Assembly (NCBI RefSeq): GCF_000821245.2
Contig: NZ_LN611423.1
Coordinates: 493,475-557,474 of the forward strand
Length of the DNA: 64,000 bases
Direction: 5' to 3'
From: Virgibacillus senegalensis
Lineage (GTDB): Bacteria; Bacillota; Bacilli; Bacillales; Amphibacillaceae
Part shown: piece by piece, positions 22,182 through 34,913 of the stretch
Numbering within the stretch: position 1 is the stretch's first letter
Layout: each line of letters opens with the position of its first letter
Notes under the pieces: generated by a model
Seen by the model: the letters and a program-made list of their open reading frames with translations, nothing else
The model's database searches: none
Told to the model about the DNA's origin: nothing
Translations under genes and position numbers: made by a program

Positions 22182-22364
22182 TTATACTTCTTTTACCGAT
22201 ACTAAGTGAGATACTTTGTTGATCATGCCTCGAACGGCAGGAGTATCTTCACGGACTACCGATTGACGGATTTTATTCAAGCCAAGTGTTTTGACTGTAG
22301 TCTTTTGACCTTCGGTTCTGCCAATAACACTGCGCGTGAGGGTAATTTCTAACTTTTTAGCCAT
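22182..22364 (-). CDS. rpmD: Ribosomal protein L30 (uL30)
   Basis: 60 residues, standard short bacterial form, with the family core [14 protein letters not shown] and [10 protein letters not shown]. Between rpsE (13 bp) and rplO (31 bp). Confidence 0.98.
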   Translation of the reverse strand: MAKKLEITLTRSVIGRTEGQKTTVKTLGLNKIRQSVVREDTPAVRGMINKVSHLVSVKEV

Positions 22365-22377
22365 GTGATTTCCCTCC

Positions 22378-22881
22378 TTATCCTAACAGTTCTTCTACTG
22401 ACTTACCACGTAGTTTGGCAACATCTTCCGCACGTTTTAATTCGCTCAATCCGTTGATTGTAGCGCGAACCATGTTGATTGGTGTATTAGATCCAAGAGA
22501 TTTAGAAAGGATATCACCAATACCTGCAAGTTCAAGTACCGCACGGACAGGTCCGCCGGCAATAACTCCGGTACCTTCAGCAGCTGGTTTCATCAAGATG
22601 CTTCCTGCGCCAAATCCGCCAGTAATTTCGTGTGGAATAGTTGTACCTACGATTGGTACAGTAATTAGATTTTTCTTCGCATCGTCGATTGCTTTTTTGA
22701 TTGCATCTGGTACTTCCTGTGCTTTACCAGTACCAAATCCTACATGACCGTTTTTGTCGCCGACAACAACTAGTGCAGCAAAACGGAAACGACGTCCACC
22801 TTTTACTACTTTTGCGACACGGTTAATTGTAACTACACGCTCTTCAATATCTAATTTGTTCGGGTCAATGTTAGTACGCAA
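22378..22881 (-). CDS. rpsE: Ribosomal protein S5 (uS5)
   Basis: 167 residues. S5 sits at the mRNA entry pore and affects decoding accuracy. The loop [15 protein letters not shown] is wild type. The start is TTG at 22879-22881 after AGGAGGG. Confidence 0.98.
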   Translation of the reverse strand: MRTNIDPNKLDIEERVVTINRVAKVVKGGRRFRFAALVVVGDKNGHVGFGTGKAQEVPDAIKKAIDDAKKNLITVPIVGTTIPHEITGGFGAGSILMKPAAEGTGVIAGGPVRAVLELAGIGDILSKSLGSNTPINMVRATINGLSELKRAEDVAKLRGKSVEELLG

Positions 22882-22902
22882 TATTTGTCCCTCCTTTTTC
22901 TA

Positions 22903-23265
22903 TTAAAATTCAAGACCTGCTTCACGAGCAGCATCTGCCAATGCTTTTACACGTCCGTGATATAAGTAACCTCCGCGGTCGAATACCACATTTTTGTGTC
23001 CATTTTCGATTGCACGATTAGCGAGCAATTCGCCAACTTTTTGAGCAGCTTCTACATTACCTGTTGCTTCCAGGTTAAGATCATTGTCTACTGTAGATGC
23101 ACTTGCCAAAGTTTTGCTGTTTATATCGTCGATAAGCTGTGCGTAGATGTGCTTATTTGAACGGTAAACGTTCAAACGTGGGCGTTCAGCTGTTCCGAAC
23201 AAATTTTTACGTACACGAGTGTGACGTTTTTTACGCACAACGTTCTTGTCAGGCTTTGTGATCAT
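22903..23265 (-). CDS. rplR: Ribosomal protein L18 (uL18)
   Basis: 120 residues. L18 binds 5S rRNA with L5 in the central protuberance. Ends [10 protein letters not shown] as in Bacillus. Confidence 0.98.
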   Translation of the reverse strand: MITKPDKNVVRKKRHTRVRKNLFGTAERPRLNVYRSNKHIYAQLIDDINSKTLASASTVDNDLNLEATGNVEAAQKVGELLANRAIENGHKNVVFDRGGYLYHGRVKALADAAREAGLEF

Positions 23266-23297
23266 CTAGGTCACTCCTTTCTGTTCCCTAACCTACC

Positions 23298-23834
23298 TTA
23301 TTTTGCAGTTTTACCTTCTTTACGACGTACATATTCGCCTTCGTAACGGATACCTTTTCCTTTATAAGGTTCAGGCGGACGAATGGCTCTGATGTTAGCC
23401 GCTACGGCTCCAACTAATTCTTTATCGATACCTTTAACGGTAACTTTTGTGTTGGCAGGAACATCAATTTCAATTCCTTCACGTGATTCAATTTCCACTG
23501 GGTGGGAATAACCTGCATTAATGACTACTTTGTCGCCTTGCTTCGTAGCACGGTAACCTACACCATTAATCTCCAGGCTTTTCTCGTATCCTTTATGGAC
23601 TCCCTCAACCATATTACCGATCAAGCTGCGGGTAGTGCCATGCAGTGCACGGTGTTCTTTGCTATCGCTAGGACGCTCTACAGTAAGAACGTTGTCCTCG
23701 ATTTTTACGTTAATGTCCGGGTGGAAAGTGCGGGACAGCTCTCCTTTAGGACCTTTCACTGTTACAGTGTTTTCGTCTAATTTGACTTCCACACCTTCTG
23801 GAATTTCCAAAATTTTAAAACCTACACGAGACAT
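23298..23834 (-). CDS. rplF: Ribosomal protein L6 (uL6)
   Basis: 178 residues with the two duplicated domains of L6; the C-terminal [21 protein letters not shown] motif region contacts the sarcin-ricin loop. Between rpsH and rplR. Confidence 0.98.
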   Translation of the reverse strand: MSRVGFKILEIPEGVEVKLDENTVTVKGPKGELSRTFHPDINVKIEDNVLTVERPSDSKEHRALHGTTRSLIGNMVEGVHKGYEKSLEINGVGYRATKQGDKVVINAGYSHPVEIESREGIEIDVPANTKVTVKGIDKELVGAVAANIRAIRPPEPYKGKGIRYEGEYVRRKEGKTAK

Positions 23835-23864
23835 TCAAAGCACCTCCTATCTTGTCTGAATAAA

Positions 23865-24263
23865 TTACCAAATATATGCTAGCACTTCGCCGCCAATTGC
23901 TTGGGCACGTGCTTCTTTGTCAGATAAAACGCCTTTTGAAGTAGAAACAATTGCGATGCCAAGTCCGTTCAATACCTTTGGAATTTCGTCGGCTTTAGCA
24001 TAAACGCGCAATCCTGGCTTACTGATTCTTTTCAGACCAGTGATTACTCTTTCTTCGTTTGCGCCGTATTTAAGGAAAATACGTAGCACACCTTGTTTGT
24101 TATCTTCGATAAATTCGTAATCGCGTACGAAGCCTTCACGCTTAAGGATGTCTGCAACCTCTTTTTTAAGCTTAGAAGCAGGCACCTCTAGCTTCTCATG
24201 GCGTACCATGTTGGCATTACGAATACGAGTAAGCATATCTGCGATTGGATCTGTCATAACCAT
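23865..24263 (-). CDS. rpsH: Ribosomal protein S8 (uS8)
   Basis: 132 residues, the Bacillus length, starting [18 protein letters not shown]8 binds helix 21 of 16S rRNA; in E. coli it is the spc-operon repressor, which is not shown for Firmicutes. Confidence 0.98.
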   Translation of the reverse strand: MVMTDPIADMLTRIRNANMVRHEKLEVPASKLKKEVADILKREGFVRDYEFIEDNKQGVLRIFLKYGANEERVITGLKRISKPGLRVYAKADEIPKVLNGLGIAIVSTSKGVLSDKEARAQAIGGEVLAYIW

Positions 24264-24292
24264 TATTCATTACCTCCTTCCCTGATCGGGGA

Positions 24293-24508
<216 letters not shown>

Positions 24509-25048
24509 TTATTTTTGGAAAGGCATGCCAAGCTGAGCTAAAAGTTCACGTGCTTCTTCGTCAGTATTAGAGGTAGTTACGATAACTACGTCCATACCGC
24601 GAACTTTATTGACTTTATCGTAATTAATTTCTGGGAAAATCAATTGTTCTTTAATACCAAGCGTATAGTTGCCGCGTCCGTCAAATGCTTTTTTAGAGAT
24701 ACCACGGAAGTCACGTACACGTGGCAATGATACCCCGATAAGCTTTTGAAGGAATTCGTACATACGCTCACCGCGAAGGGTTACTTTAGCGCCGATTGGC
24801 ATCCCCTCACGCAAACGGAAACCTGCAATTGATTTCTTTGCTTTTGTAACAACTGGCTGTTGACCGGAGATAAGTGCAAGCTCTTCCACTGCGTTATCCA
24901 ACGCTTTTGTGTTTTGAACTGCATCACCCACACCCATGTTAATCACGATTTTTTCGATTTTAGGTACTTGCATTACTGATTCATAATTAAATTTTTCTGC
25001 CAATGAAGGAACGATTTCCTCTTGGTATCTTTTTTTCAATTCGTTCAT
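24509..25048 (-). CDS. rplE: Ribosomal protein L5 (uL5)
   Basis: 179 residues. L5 binds 5S rRNA and contacts P-site tRNA. Conserved [19 protein letters not shown] and [16 protein letters not shown] present. Confidence 0.98.
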   Translation of the reverse strand: MNELKKRYQEEIVPSLAEKFNYESVMQVPKIEKIVINMGVGDAVQNTKALDNAVEELALISGQQPVVTKAKKSIAGFRLREGMPIGAKVTLRGERMYEFLQKLIGVSLPRVRDFRGISKKAFDGRGNYTLGIKEQLIFPEINYDKVNKVRGMDVVIVTTSNTDEEARELLAQLGMPFQK

Positions 25049-25074
25049 CGAGTAGCCCTCCTTTCACCGCTGAT

Positions 25075-25386
25075 TTATTTATCTAATGCTTCACCGGATT
25101 TTTTAGCGATACGGACTTTCTTGCCATCACGCACTTCATATCCAACGCGAGTTGGTTCGCCGGATTTCGGATCGATCGGCATTACGTTAGAAACATGAAT
25201 GGATGCTTCCTGGTTAAGAATTCCGCCCTGCGGGTTATCCTGAGAAGGTTTTGCGTGCTTTTTCACGACATTGATGCCTTCCACCAATACACGTTCTTTT
25301 TTCGGATAAGCTTCTAGAATAGTGCCTTGCTTGCCGCTATCCTTCCCAGCTATCACCTGAACTTTATCACCTTTTTTAACATGCAT
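25075..25386 (-). CDS. rplX: Ribosomal protein L24 (uL24)
   Basis: 103 residues with an N-terminal KOW motif ([19 protein letters not shown]). One of two initiators of 50S assembly. Confidence 0.98.
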   Translation of the reverse strand: MHVKKGDKVQVIAGKDSGKQGTILEAYPKKERVLVEGINVVKKHAKPSQDNPQGGILNQEASIHVSNVMPIDPKSGEPTRVGYEVRDGKKVRIAKKSGEALDK

Positions 25387-25420
25387 GCTGCTGCACCTCC
25401 TTACAAGGCTTTTAATTCGC

Positions 25421-25789
25421 TTATAATACTTCTGGAGCTAGGGAAACGATTTTCATGAATTTAGCATCGCGCAATTCACGTGCAACTGGTCCAAAGATAC
25501 GAGTACCACGTGGGCTCTTATCTTCACGTACAATTACCGCTGCATTTTCATCAAATCGAATGTAAGAACCGTCTTTACGGCGCACTCCGCTCTTCGAACG
25601 GACAATAACAGCACGAACGACATCACCTTTTTTAACAACGCCGCCTGGTGTTGCTTGTTTCACCGTACACACGATTACATCGCCAATATTAGCAGTTTTA
25701 CGGCCGGAACCGCCCAGAACTTTAATCGCAAGCACTTCACGTGCTCCTGAGTTATCTGCAACTTTTAAACGAGTTTCTTGTTGAATCAT
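25421..25789 (-). CDS. rplN: Ribosomal protein L14 (uL14)
   Basis: 122 residues, the invariant length; starts [19 protein letters not shown]. It lies at the subunit interface and is the docking site of the silencing factor RsfS. Confidence 0.98.
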   Translation of the reverse strand: MIQQETRLKVADNSGAREVLAIKVLGGSGRKTANIGDVIVCTVKQATPGGVVKKGDVVRAVIVRSKSGVRRKDGSYIRFDENAAVIVREDKSPRGTRIFGPVARELRDAKFMKIVSLAPEVL

Positions 25790-25831
25790 ACTGCTTGAAC
25801 CTCCCTTCGGAATCCTTCCGAGCGAACTTTA

Positions 25832-26101
<270 letters not shown>

Positions 26102-26121
26102 CTAACCTCCTCTCGGGTTTA

Positions 26122-26322
26122 TCAGTTATTAACGCTTAATTCTCTTTCACGTACGACAGTTTTCATACGTGCGATCGATTTACGCACTTCACGAAGACGT
26201 GCAGTGTTTTCCAATTGACCTGTAGCTAATTGGAAACGCAAGTTGAATAGCTCTTCTTTTAAAGATTTAACTTTTTGTTCAATTTCGGCAGTGGTTAACT
26301 CTCTGATTTCATTAGCCTTCAT
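26122..26322 (-). CDS. rpmC: Ribosomal protein L29 (uL29)
   Basis: 66 residues from MKANEIREL, the family start; GGTGG lies eight bases upstream. A longer frame exists but overlaps rplP further without a ribosome site. It overlaps the rplP end by 11 bp. L29 is at the tunnel exit, near the trigger-factor site. Confidence 0.97.
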   Translation of the reverse strand: MKANEIRELTTAEIEQKVKSLKEELFNLRFQLATGQLENTARLREVRKSIARMKTVVRERELSVNN

Positions 26323-26746
26323 TGATTTCACCACCAATTTCTTCGCGTTTTACAAATTTCGTTTTGATCGGTAGTTTATGAGAAGCAAGACGCAATGCTT
26401 CACGCGCAACTTCTTCTGAAACTCCGGCAATTTCGAACATGATCTTACCAGGCTTTACTACTGCAACCCATCCTTCAGGAGCACCTTTACCGGAACCCAT
26501 TCGAACCTCTAGAGGCTTAGCAGTATAAGGTTTGTCTGGAAAAATCTTAATCCAAACTTTACCGCCACGTTTCATATAACGAGTCATTGCAATACGAGCA
26601 GCCTCGATCTGACGGCTTGTAATCCAAGAAGCTTCTACAGCTTGTAGTCCATATTCACCAAATGCAACAGTCGTACCGCCTTTTGCTTTACCAGTCATGC
26701 GGCCGCGGTGTTGTTTACGATATTTTACACGTTTAGGCATTAACAT
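26312..26746 (-). CDS. rplP: Ribosomal protein L16 (uL16)
   Basis: 144 residues starting [17 protein letters not shown], the same frame and length as the Bacillus protein. L16 helps form the A-site tRNA pocket. The RMTGKAKGG loop is intact. Confidence 0.98.
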   Translation of the reverse strand: MLMPKRVKYRKQHRGRMTGKAKGGTTVAFGEYGLQAVEASWITSRQIEAARIAMTRYMKRGGKVWIKIFPDKPYTAKPLEVRMGSGKGAPEGWVAVVKPGKIMFEIAGVSEEVAREALRLASHKLPIKTKFVKREEIGGEINEG

Positions 26747-26763
26747 AATGCGTTCCCCCTTCC

Positions 26764-27405
26764 TTATTGATTGTTTTTAGTTGGAAGGACTTCTCCACGA
26801 TAGATCCACACTTTGACACCTAGTTTACCATACGTAGTATCTGCTTCTGCAGTACCGTAATCAATGTCAGCGCGAAGTGTGTGAAGTGGTACAGTTCCTT
26901 CGCTGTAATGTTCTGCACGGGCAATGTCTGCTCCACCAAGACGACCGGAAACCTGAGTACGGATACCTTTAGCTCCCGCACGCATAGCGCGTTGGATCGT
27001 TTGTTTTTGAGCACGACGGAAAGAAATACGGTTTTCCAATTGACGTGCAATATTTTCAGCTACCAATGTAGCATCAAGATCAGCTTTTTTCACTTCAACG
27101 ATGTTGATGTGAACTCTTTTTCCAGTCAAAGCGTTCAACGATTTACGCAATGCTTCTACTTCAGAACCGCCTTTACCGATAACCATACCTGGCTTCGCAG
27201 TTGAAATAGAGATGTTTACGCGGTTGGCTGCACGTTCAATTTCAATACTAGAAACTGCTGCATCCTTCAGACGCTTTTCAATATATTCACGAATTTTAAT
27301 GTCTTCATGTAACAAGTCTGCATAGTCTTTGCCAGCGTACCATTTGGATTCCCAGTCACGGATGACGCCGACACGAAGTCCTACAGGATTAACTTTTTGA
27401 CCCAC
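26764..27405 (-). CDS. rpsC: Ribosomal protein S3 (uS3)
   Basis: 213 residues. It lines the mRNA entry channel; the KH domain [18 protein letters not shown] is clear. The start is GTG at 27403-27405 after AGGAGGGATAATCA, three bases past the rplV stop. Confidence 0.98.
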   Translation of the reverse strand: MGQKVNPVGLRVGVIRDWESKWYAGKDYADLLHEDIKIREYIEKRLKDAAVSSIEIERAANRVNISISTAKPGMVIGKGGSEVEALRKSLNALTGKRVHINIVEVKKADLDATLVAENIARQLENRISFRRAQKQTIQRAMRAGAKGIRTQVSGRLGGADIARAEHYSEGTVPLHTLRADIDYGTAEADTTYGKLGVKVWIYRGEVLPTKNNQ

Positions 27406-27408
27406 TGA

Positions 27409-27750
27409 TTATCCCTCCTTCTGTTCTGATACAACCACAGTAATATGGCTGGTTCTTTTATTGATTTGGCTAGCACGACCCATAGCACGAGGGCGGAAAC
27501 GTTTCAGTGTAACACCTTCGTTAACAAATGCTTCAGATACTACCAAATCGTCAGGGTTCATTTCATAATTGTGTTCTGCATTAGCAATAGCTGATTTTAA
27601 TACCTTCTCTACAACAGGGGATGCACCGCGTTGTGTATGGTTTAAAATCGCAACTGCTTCTCCGACTTTCTTTCCTCGAATTAAATCTACGACTAATCGA
27701 ACTTTACGAGGAGCAATTCGAACAGATTTCGCAACGGCTTTAGCTTGCAT
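27409..27750 (-). CDS. rplV: Ribosomal protein L22 (uL22)
   Basis: 113 residues from ATG at 27748-27750, eight bases after AGGAGG; a TTG one codon upstream also fits. The tunnel-lining beta hairpin around [18 protein letters not shown], where macrolide resistance changes arise, looks wild type. Confidence 0.97.
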   Translation of the reverse strand: MQAKAVAKSVRIAPRKVRLVVDLIRGKKVGEAVAILNHTQRGASPVVEKVLKSAIANAEHNYEMNPDDLVVSEAFVNEGVTLKRFRPRAMGRASQINKRTSHITVVVSEQKEG

Positions 27751-27768
27751 CAAGAGCGCCTCCTCTCA

Positions 27769-28047
27769 TTAGCGTTTTGTTTTCTTGTCATCGCCAGCAT
27801 GCCCTTTGAACGTGCGGGTTGGCGCGAATTCACCTAATTTATGACCGACCATATCTTCGGTGACATATACCGGTACGTGTTTACGTCCGTCATATACAGC
27901 GATTGTATGACCAACAAAGTTAGGGAATATTGTTGAACGACGGGACCAAGTTCTAACAACTTGTTTTTTGTTGTCTTCGTTCAATTTTTCGACTTTTTTC
28001 ATTAAATGGTCATCTGCGAAAGGTCCTTTTTTTAAGCTGCGACCCAT
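27769..28047 (-). CDS. rpsS: Ribosomal protein S19 (uS19)
   Basis: 92 residues, standard. It binds the 30S head with S13. Starts [16 protein letters not shown]. Confidence 0.98.
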   Translation of the reverse strand: MGRSLKKGPFADDHLMKKVEKLNEDNKKQVVRTWSRRSTIFPNFVGHTIAVYDGRKHVPVYVTEDMVGHKLGEFAPTRTFKGHAGDDKKTKR

Positions 28048-28104
28048 ACATAAACCTCCCTTTGCGATTGACAGACGGGGTTTTTGTCCCGCCTTTCAAT
28101 CCCG

Positions 28105-28935
28105 TTATTTTTTACGTTTACGAACGATGAATTTATCTGTCGGCTTGTTGCGCTTCCGTGTCTTGTAACCAAGCGTAGGTTTGCCCCAAGGAGACATTGG
28201 TGATTTACGACCGATAGGTGCGCGTCCTTCACCACCACCGTGTGGGTGATCGTTAGGGTTCATAACAGAACCACGAACAGTTGGACGGTTGCCTTTCCAG
28301 CGAGAGCGTCCAGCTTTACCAACATTGATTAATTCGTGCTCTACGTTTCCTACTTGGCCGATAGTGGCGCGGCAAGTACCTAGTACTAAACGTACTTCTC
28401 CAGATACTAAACGTACCAATACATATTTATCTTCACGTCCTAGAATTTGAGCTTGAGCACCTGCAGAACGAGCAAGTTGTCCGCCGCGGCCTGGCTTTAA
28501 TTCTACGTTATGAATGATCGTACCTACTGGAATGTTTTGCAGTGGAAGCGAGTTGCCCAACTTGATGTCTGCCTCTGGTCCGGAAATGACTTCCGTACCT
28601 ACAGTCAAGCCTTTAGGTGCAAGAATGTATCGCTTTTCACCGTCAGCATAATTAATCAATGCAATGTTTGCGGAGCGGTTTGGATCATATTCGATTGTAG
28701 CAACGCGTCCTGGTATTCCATCTTTGTCACGTTTGAAATCGATGATACGATATTGGCGCTTATGGCCACCGCCCTGATGACGAACAGTTAATCTACCCTG
28801 GTTGTTACGTCCGCCACGTTTGTGGAGTGGGCTCAACAGGGATTTTTCTGGCTTGTCAGTTGTGATTTCTGCGAAATCAGAAGTGGACATGCCGCGTCTA
28901 CCATTTGATGTTGGTTTATACTTTTTAATCGCCAT
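28105..28935 (-). CDS. rplB: Ribosomal protein L2 (uL2)
   Basis: 276 residues. One of the largest and most conserved 50S proteins, needed for subunit joining and the peptidyl transferase centre; the [19 protein letters not shown] loop carries the conserved His. Confidence 0.98.
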   Translation of the reverse strand: MAIKKYKPTSNGRRGMSTSDFAEITTDKPEKSLLSPLHKRGGRNNQGRLTVRHQGGGHKRQYRIIDFKRDKDGIPGRVATIEYDPNRSANIALINYADGEKRYILAPKGLTVGTEVISGPEADIKLGNSLPLQNIPVGTIIHNVELKPGRGGQLARSAGAQAQILGREDKYVLVRLVSGEVRLVLGTCRATIGQVGNVEHELINVGKAGRSRWKGNRPTVRGSVMNPNDHPHGGGEGRAPIGRKSPMSPWGKPTLGYKTRKRNKPTDKFIVRKRKK

Positions 28936-28966
28936 CTTTTTTCCCTCCTTTTTTGATAGGTTTTAC

Positions 28967-29257
28967 TTATACACTTTCAAAGAATTCGAGTTCTTTACTG
29001 TCTTCAGTCAATTGCACAACGGCTTTCTTGCGGTTTGGACGGTAACCACCGTAACGACCCATCCGCTTGAATTTACCTTTAAGATTCATGGTGTTGACTT
29101 TTTCTACTTTGACACCGAAAATCAATTCAACAGCATCTTTGATCTCTGTTTTATTGGCTTTTGTGTTTACTTCGAACGTATATTTCTTTTCTGCCATCAA
29201 GTCTGCAGAGTGTTCAGTAATAATCGGGCGCTTAATAATATCACGTGGATCCTTCAT
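28967..29257 (-). CDS. rplW: Ribosomal protein L23 (uL23)
   Basis: 96 residues. L23 at the tunnel exit binds trigger factor and SRP. Its start codon abuts the rplD stop (shared base 29257), indicating coupling. Confidence 0.98.
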   Translation of the reverse strand: MKDPRDIIKRPIITEHSADLMAEKKYTFEVNTKANKTEIKDAVELIFGVKVEKVNTMNLKGKFKRMGRYGGYRPNRKKAVVQLTEDSKELEFFESV

Positions 29258-29880
29258 TATGCAAGCACCTCCCCTGCTTTTTCAGCTGCATCTTTCGTCA
29301 AGATCAGCTTGTCATGCGTAAGCAAGTCAAGTACGTTAACTTCGCTTACAGTCAAAACCTTTACGTTTGGCAAGTTGTTAGCAGAACGTGCAACAACTTC
29401 GTCCTGGTCAGCTGTTACAATCAATGCTTTTCCATCTACATTAAGAGCAGCAAGTACATTTACTACTTCTTTTGTTTTTGGTGCATCGAATGCAAGACTT
29501 TCAAGAACAACCAAGCTTTCTTCGTTCACTTTAGAGGAAAGAGCAGATTTAAGCGCCAATCTGCGAACCTTCTTCGGTAGTTTATAGCTATAGCTGCGTG
29601 GTGTAGGGCCGAATACAGTTCCGCCGCCTACCCATTGCGGAGAACGGATGGAACCTTGACGAGCACGTCCTGTACCCTTCTGGCGCCATGGTTTACGTCC
29701 ACCACCGCTTACTTCAGAACGATTTTTTACATCGTGTGTTCCTTGGCGTAAAGAAGCGCGTTGCATAACAACAGCTTCATGTAAAACATGTGTGTTTGGT
29801 TCAATTCCAAAAACGGCATCATTAAGTTCCAAATCGCCGACTTGTGATCCGCCTTGGTTATAAAGTGCTACTTTAGGCAT
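29257..29880 (-). CDS. rplD: Ribosomal protein L4 (uL4)
   Basis: 207 residues. It lines the exit tunnel through the loop [19 protein letters not shown], wild type at macrolide-contact positions. L4 also controls S10 operons in some bacteria. Confidence 0.98.
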   Translation of the reverse strand: MPKVALYNQGGSQVGDLELNDAVFGIEPNTHVLHEAVVMQRASLRQGTHDVKNRSEVSGGGRKPWRQKGTGRARQGSIRSPQWVGGGTVFGPTPRSYSYKLPKKVRRLALKSALSSKVNEESLVVLESLAFDAPKTKEVVNVLAALNVDGKALIVTADQDEVVARSANNLPNVKVLTVSEVNVLDLLTHDKLILTKDAAEKAGEVLA

Positions 29881-29904
29881 GACATATCCTCCCTTCGTTT
29901 ATGA

Positions 29905-30534
29905 TTAGTTAGCCTTAACTGCACTCGTGATTTTAACGAATGATTTTTTTGCTCCTGGAACGTTACCTTTTACAAGGATAAGGTTGCGCTCGGCATCAAC
30001 TTTCACAATTTCAAGGTTTTGAAGCGTTACTTGCTCTCCACCCATTTGGCCAGGAAGCTTTTTACCTTTGAATACGTGCATTGGATCAATAGCACCCATT
30101 GTACCTGGTCTTCTATGATAACGGGAACCGTGTGTCATTGGTCCGCGGGATTGATTATGACGCTTGATCGCACCTTGGAATCCTTTCCCTTTAGAAGTTC
30201 CAGTTACATCAATTTTGTCTCCAGTTTGAAAAATCTCAACACTAACCTCTTGTCCTACTTCATAGTCGTCAAGGTTAGCATCACGGATTTCACGAATGAA
30301 GCGCTTAGGGGTTGTGTTTGCTTTTTCAGCATGTCCTTTAGCCGGCTTATTCGCTTTGGCTTCTTTTTGATCAACAACGCCTAGCTGGATCGCTTCATAC
30401 CCGTCGTTCTCAAGCGTTCTCTTTTGAAGAACTACGTTAGGGTCAGCTTGAATTACCGTTACAGGAGTCAATTCTCCGTCTTCACTAAAAAGTTGAGTCA
30501 TGCCGATTTTTCGACCTAAGATTCCTTTCGCCAT
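29905..30534 (-). CDS. rplC: Ribosomal protein L3 (uL3)
   Basis: 209 residues. L3 starts 50S assembly and its tip reaches the peptidyl transferase centre; the [20 protein letters not shown] loop holds the conserved residues linked to pleuromutilin sensitivity. Confidence 0.98.
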   Translation of the reverse strand: MAKGILGRKIGMTQLFSEDGELTPVTVIQADPNVVLQKRTLENDGYEAIQLGVVDQKEAKANKPAKGHAEKANTTPKRFIREIRDANLDDYEVGQEVSVEIFQTGDKIDVTGTSKGKGFQGAIKRHNQSRGPMTHGSRYHRRPGTMGAIDPMHVFKGKKLPGQMGGEQVTLQNLEIVKVDAERNLILVKGNVPGAKKSFVKITSAVKAN

Positions 30535-30564
30535 CCGTCACACCTCCTAATATCTTTAAATTCT

Positions 30565-30963
<399 letters not shown>

Positions 30964-31007
30964 TCAACAACCTTCCGCATCATCGCCTTTTATGACCAAC
31001 ATTACCT

Positions 31008-31036
31008 ATTATATAGAATAATAGCGGTCATTGCAA
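31008..31036 (-). promoter_or_regulatory. S10 operon promoter, proximal
   Basis: Minus strand TTGCAA (31031-31036), 17 bp, TATAAT (31008-31013). About 135 bp upstream of rpsJ. Confidence 0.75.
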
Positions 31037-31190
31037 CCTTAAATATTAGGAAAGAACTTTTCAAAAAGATTGTGGAAACGAAACAGGGTTTCGATCCGTC
31101 CATACTGCTCTGAAAGTCTTTTCTACCAGCAGTCATCTCCACCTTTTATTCCAAGCTCCTTTAAGGCGCACATTTAACGGCACTTCCCGT

Positions 31191-31220
31191 ATTATACAGG
31201 AGTTTCACCCCTGATTTCAA
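31191..31220 (-). promoter_or_regulatory. S10 operon promoter, distal
   Basis: Minus strand TTGAAA (31215-31220), 18 bp, TATAAT (31191-31196). Two tandem promoters are also known for the B. subtilis S10 cluster. Confidence 0.65.
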
Positions 31221-31420
31221 GGCTTTATGCATGATTTTTAGTGGTAATTAAATGAAAAAGGGTTAAGCGAAGAACATAATATCCCTAAAGGAATATTCCA
31301 GGGGTTTAACGCTCCATAGGGGGCTTACAAACAAGGTTATCGAATCGCTCCACTCACAACGTATGCTTGGCCAATAGCTTAAAAGCTCCTATATAAACAC
31401 TTCCCTTTCAAACTCTCAAC

Positions 31421-31460
31421 TAAATAAAAAAGCAGACAGCAATTGAAAGCTGTCTGCTTT
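31421..31460 (-). terminator. Terminator after tuf
   Basis: Perfect 12-bp stem (31429-31440 with 31449-31460), followed on the minus strand by a T-rich tail. It ends the rpsL-rpsG-fusA-tuf unit. Confidence 0.9.
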
Positions 31461-31478
31461 ATTTATGATCGCTCTACC

Positions 31479-32669
31479 TTATTTTTCGATAGTAGCAACA
31501 ACGCCAGCGCCTACTGTACGGCCACCTTCACGAATAGAGAACTTCGTTCCGTCTTCGATAGCGATTGGAGAAATAAGCTCAACAGTCATTTCTACGTTAT
31601 CGCCAGGCATAACCATTTCAACGCCTTCTGGAAGAGTGATAACACCAGTTACGTCAGTTGTACGGAAGTAGAACTGTGGACGGTAGTTACCGAAGAATGG
31701 AGTATGACGTCCACCTTCTTCTTTAGAAAGAACATAAACTTCTGCTTTGAAACGAGTGTGTGGAGTGATAGAGCCAGGCTTAGCAAGTACTTGACCACGG
31801 TTGATATCTTCACGAGACACACCACGTAGAAGTGCACCAATGTTGTCGCCAGCTTCTGCATAGTCAAGAAGCTTACGGAACATTTCAACACCAGTTACAG
31901 TTGTTTTAGCTGCTTCTTCTGCAAGACCGATGATTTCAACTTCGTCACCGACTTTAACTTGTCCGCGCTCAACACGGCCAGTAGCAACCGTACCACGACC
32001 AGTGATAGAGAATACGTCCTCAACTGGCATCATGAAAGGTTTTTCAGTGTCACGGTCTGGTCTAGGGATGTACTCATCAACAGCATCCATTAGCTCATAA
32101 ATTTTGTTGGCATACTCTTCGTCGCCTTCAAGTGCTTTAAGAGCAGAACCTTTGATTACTGGTACATCGTCACCAGGGAAGTCATACTCGGAAAGAAGAT
32201 CGCGAACTTCCATTTCTACCAATTCAAGAAGCTCTTCGTCGTCTACCATGTCTGTTTTGTTCAAGAACACAACGATTGCCGGTACACCAACCTGGCGGGA
32301 AAGAAGGATGTGTTCACGAGTTTGTGGCATTGGGCCGTCAGCTGCAGATACTACAAGAATAGCACCGTCCATTTGCGCAGCACCAGTGATCATGTTTTTA
32401 ACGTAGTCAGCGTGACCTGGGCAGTCAACGTGAGCATAGTGACGGTTGTCAGTTTCGTACTCAACGTGAGAAGTTGCGATAGTGATTCCACGCTCTTTCT
32501 CTTCTGGAGCACCGTCGATTTGATCGTATGCCATTGCAGTACCAGAACCAGAACGATTGTGAAGTACTGTTGTGATAGCAGCAGTCAAAGTAGTTTTTCC
32601 GTGGTCAACGTGACCGATAGTACCAATATTAACGTGGTCTTTGGAGCGATCGAATTTTTCTTTACCCAT
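31479..32669 (-). CDS. tuf: Elongation factor Tu
   Basis: 396 residues. GTPase that brings aminoacyl-tRNA to the ribosome. G1 GHVDHGKT (19-26), G3 DCPGHADY, G4 NKTD are intact; domains 2 and 3 follow. Start after AAAGGAGGAAATATAA. A 130-bp gap with a strong hairpin separates it from fusA, so tuf levels may be set separately. Confidence 0.99.
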   Translation of the reverse strand: MGKEKFDRSKDHVNIGTIGHVDHGKTTLTAAITTVLHNRSGSGTAMAYDQIDGAPEEKERGITIATSHVEYETDNRHYAHVDCPGHADYVKNMITGAAQMDGAILVVSAADGPMPQTREHILLSRQVGVPAIVVFLNKTDMVDDEELLELVEMEVRDLLSEYDFPGDDVPVIKGSALKALEGDEEYANKIYELMDAVDEYIPRPDRDTEKPFMMPVEDVFSITGRGTVATGRVERGQVKVGDEVEIIGLAEEAAKTTVTGVEMFRKLLDYAEAGDNIGALLRGVSREDINRGQVLAKPGSITPHTRFKAEVYVLSKEEGGRHTPFFGNYRPQFYFRTTDVTGVITLPEGVEMVMPGDNVEMTVELISPIAIEDGTKFSIREGGRTVGAGVVATIEK

Positions 32670-32726
32670 TTATATTTCCTCCTTTAAGTAAGTAAAAGTG
32701 TTGATTTTATAATCAATGTATTTGCC

Positions 32727-32758
32727 GCTTAGAAACAACTAAGAAGTCGTTTCTAAGC
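32727..32758 (-). promoter_or_regulatory. Hairpin between fusA and tuf
   Basis: A 13-bp stem (GCTTAGAAAC arm with GTTTCTAAGC arm, extended by three pairs) with a six-base loop. No T run follows, so it is not a classical terminator. It could stabilise or define the 5' end of a tuf transcript. Confidence 0.5.
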
Positions 32759-32798
32759 TTACAATACAAGTTATACGCGATGAACAGAAAAAAATCAA

Positions 32799-34877
32799 TT
32801 ATTCACCAGCATTTTTCTTGATAATTTCTTCGGAAATGCTCTTTGGAACTTCTTCATAGTGGTCAAATGTCATCGTATATTGACCTCTTCCTTGTGTGTT
32901 GGAACGAAGAGATGTTGCATAACCGAACATTTCAGAAAGCGGTACGAAAGCATTGACAACTTGTGTATTACCACGAGAACCCATACCTTCGACACGTCCG
33001 CGTCTGGATGTTACATCTCCCATGATGTCTCCCATGTATTCTTCTGGAATGGTAACTTCGACTTTCATCATTGGTTCCAGAATAACTGGTTGACATTTGT
33101 TTTTAGCAGCCTTAAGCGCCATGGAAGCAGCAACTTTAAAGGCCATTTCGTTTGAGTCGACGTCATGGTAGCTTCCATCGAATAATGTCGCTTTAACGTC
33201 GATTAGCGGATATCCCGCCAATACTCCGTTTTCCATAGATTCCTTAATACCAGCTTCTACAGATGGAATGTATTCACGAGGAACGGTACCACCAACGATT
33301 TTGTTTTCAAATTCGAAACCGGCGCCTTCTTCGTTTGGTTCAAACTTGACCCAAACGTGGCCGTATTGACCTCTACCACCGGACTGTCTTACGAACTTAC
33401 CTTCTACTTCAGCAGCAGCGCGGAAAGTTTCACGATAAGCAACCTGTGGCGCACCAACATTAGCTTCGACTTTGAATTCACGCTTCAAACGGTCAACAAT
33501 GATATCAAGGTGAAGCTCACCCATACCAGAAATGATTGTTTGGCCGGTTTCAGCGTTAGTTTCGGTACGGAAAGTCGGATCTTCCTCGGCCAGTTTACCA
33601 AGCGCCACAGCCATTTTATCTTGGTCTGCTTTGGTCTTCGGTTCGATAGCTACATCGATAACCGGCTCAGGGAATTCCATTGATTCAAGGATTACGAGTG
33701 ATTTTTCATCACATAGCGTATCCCCTGTACCTGTATCTTTCAAACCAACTGCTCCAGCGATATCGCCGGCATATACAGTTGAAATTTCTTCACGGGAGTT
33801 TGCGTGCATTTGCAGGATACGTCCTACACGCTCACGCTTATCCTTCGTAGAATTCCTTACGTAAGAGCCGGAGCTCAACGTGCCGGAATATACGCGGAAG
33901 AATGTCAGCTTACCGACATAAGGGTCTGTTGCGACCTTAAATGCCAATGCAGAGAATGGTTCGTTGTCATCCGCTTTACGAACGACCTGTTCTTCTGTTT
34001 GTGGTACATGTCCTTCAATTGGAGGTACATCTGTCGGAGCCGGCAAGTAGTCGATAACGCCGTCGATCAACAGCTGAACACCTTTGTTTTTGAAAGCAGA
34101 ACCACAAAATACAGGGTAGAATTCTACACTTAACGTCGCAGTACGGACAGCAGCCTTAAGCTCTTCGTTAGAGATTTCTTCGCCTTCCAAGTACTTCATC
34201 ATAAGTTCCTCGTCCAGCTCTGCTACTGCTTCTACTAGATTCGTGCGATATTCTTCAGCCTGCTCTTTGTATTCATCCGGAATCGGACGGGCTTCCGCAC
34301 GAGTTCCCAAATCATCCAGGTAGAAATATGCTTCCATGGTGATCAAGTCGATAATTCCTTCGAAATTATCCTCTGCACCAATCGGCAATTGAACCGGATG
34401 AGCATTTGCTCCAAGGCGGTCGCCAAGTGTTCCAACGGAATAAAGGAAGTCTGCACCTATTTTATCCATTTTGTTTACAAATACAATACGCGGAACACCA
34501 TAGGTTGTAGCCTGACGCCAAACAGTTTCCGTTTGCGGTTCTACACCAGATTGAGCATCAAGAACTGCTACAGAACCATCAAGTACACGCAAAGAACGTT
34601 CTACTTCAACTGTGAAGTCCACGTGTCCTGGTGTATCGATGATGTTGATACGGTGACCTTTCCATTGAGCAGTGGTCGCTGCGGATGTAATCGTGATACC
34701 GCGCTCTTGTTCCTGCTCCATCCAGTCCATTTGCGAAGCACCCTCGTGGGTTTCGCCAATTTTGTGGATACGTCCTGTGTAGAAAAGAATACGTTCGGTA
34801 GCAGTGGTTTTACCAGCATCGATGTGAGCCATGATACCGATATTACGAGTCTTTTCCAAGGAGAATTCTCTAGCCAT
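32799..34877 (-). CDS. fusA: Elongation factor G
   Basis: 692 residues from [10 protein letters not shown], the family start, eight bases after AAGGAG; an upstream in-frame ATG lies in front of that site. Translocase GTPase: AHIDAGKT (17-24), [12 protein letters not shown], then domains II-V. Between rpsG and tuf in the str operon. Confidence 0.99.
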   Translation of the reverse strand: MAREFSLEKTRNIGIMAHIDAGKTTATERILFYTGRIHKIGETHEGASQMDWMEQEQERGITITSAATTAQWKGHRINIIDTPGHVDFTVEVERSLRVLDGSVAVLDAQSGVEPQTETVWRQATTYGVPRIVFVNKMDKIGADFLYSVGTLGDRLGANAHPVQLPIGAEDNFEGIIDLITMEAYFYLDDLGTRAEARPIPDEYKEQAEEYRTNLVEAVAELDEELMMKYLEGEEISNEELKAAVRTATLSVEFYPVFCGSAFKNKGVQLLIDGVIDYLPAPTDVPPIEGHVPQTEEQVVRKADDNEPFSALAFKVATDPYVGKLTFFRVYSGTLSSGSYVRNSTKDKRERVGRILQMHANSREEISTVYAGDIAGAVGLKDTGTGDTLCDEKSLVILESMEFPEPVIDVAIEPKTKADQDKMAVALGKLAEEDPTFRTETNAETGQTIISGMGELHLDIIVDRLKREFKVEANVGAPQVAYRETFRAAAEVEGKFVRQSGGRGQYGHVWVKFEPNEEGAGFEFENKIVGGTVPREYIPSVEAGIKESMENGVLAGYPLIDVKATLFDGSYHDVDSNEMAFKVAASMALKAAKNKCQPVILEPMMKVEVTIPEEYMGDIMGDVTSRRGRVEGMGSRGNTQVVNAFVPLSEMFGYATSLRSNTQGRGQYTMTFDHYEEVPKSISEEIIKKNAGE

Positions 34878-34913
34878 GCATCTTTCTCCTTCCATGTAAT
34901 GTTAGTTTTTAGA

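Noticed and set aside
28802-29587. A 261-codon plus-strand open frame antisense to rplB, rplW and rplD
   Set aside because: It is a shadow of the well-conserved ribosomal genes; composition and lack of a ribosome site argue against a gene.
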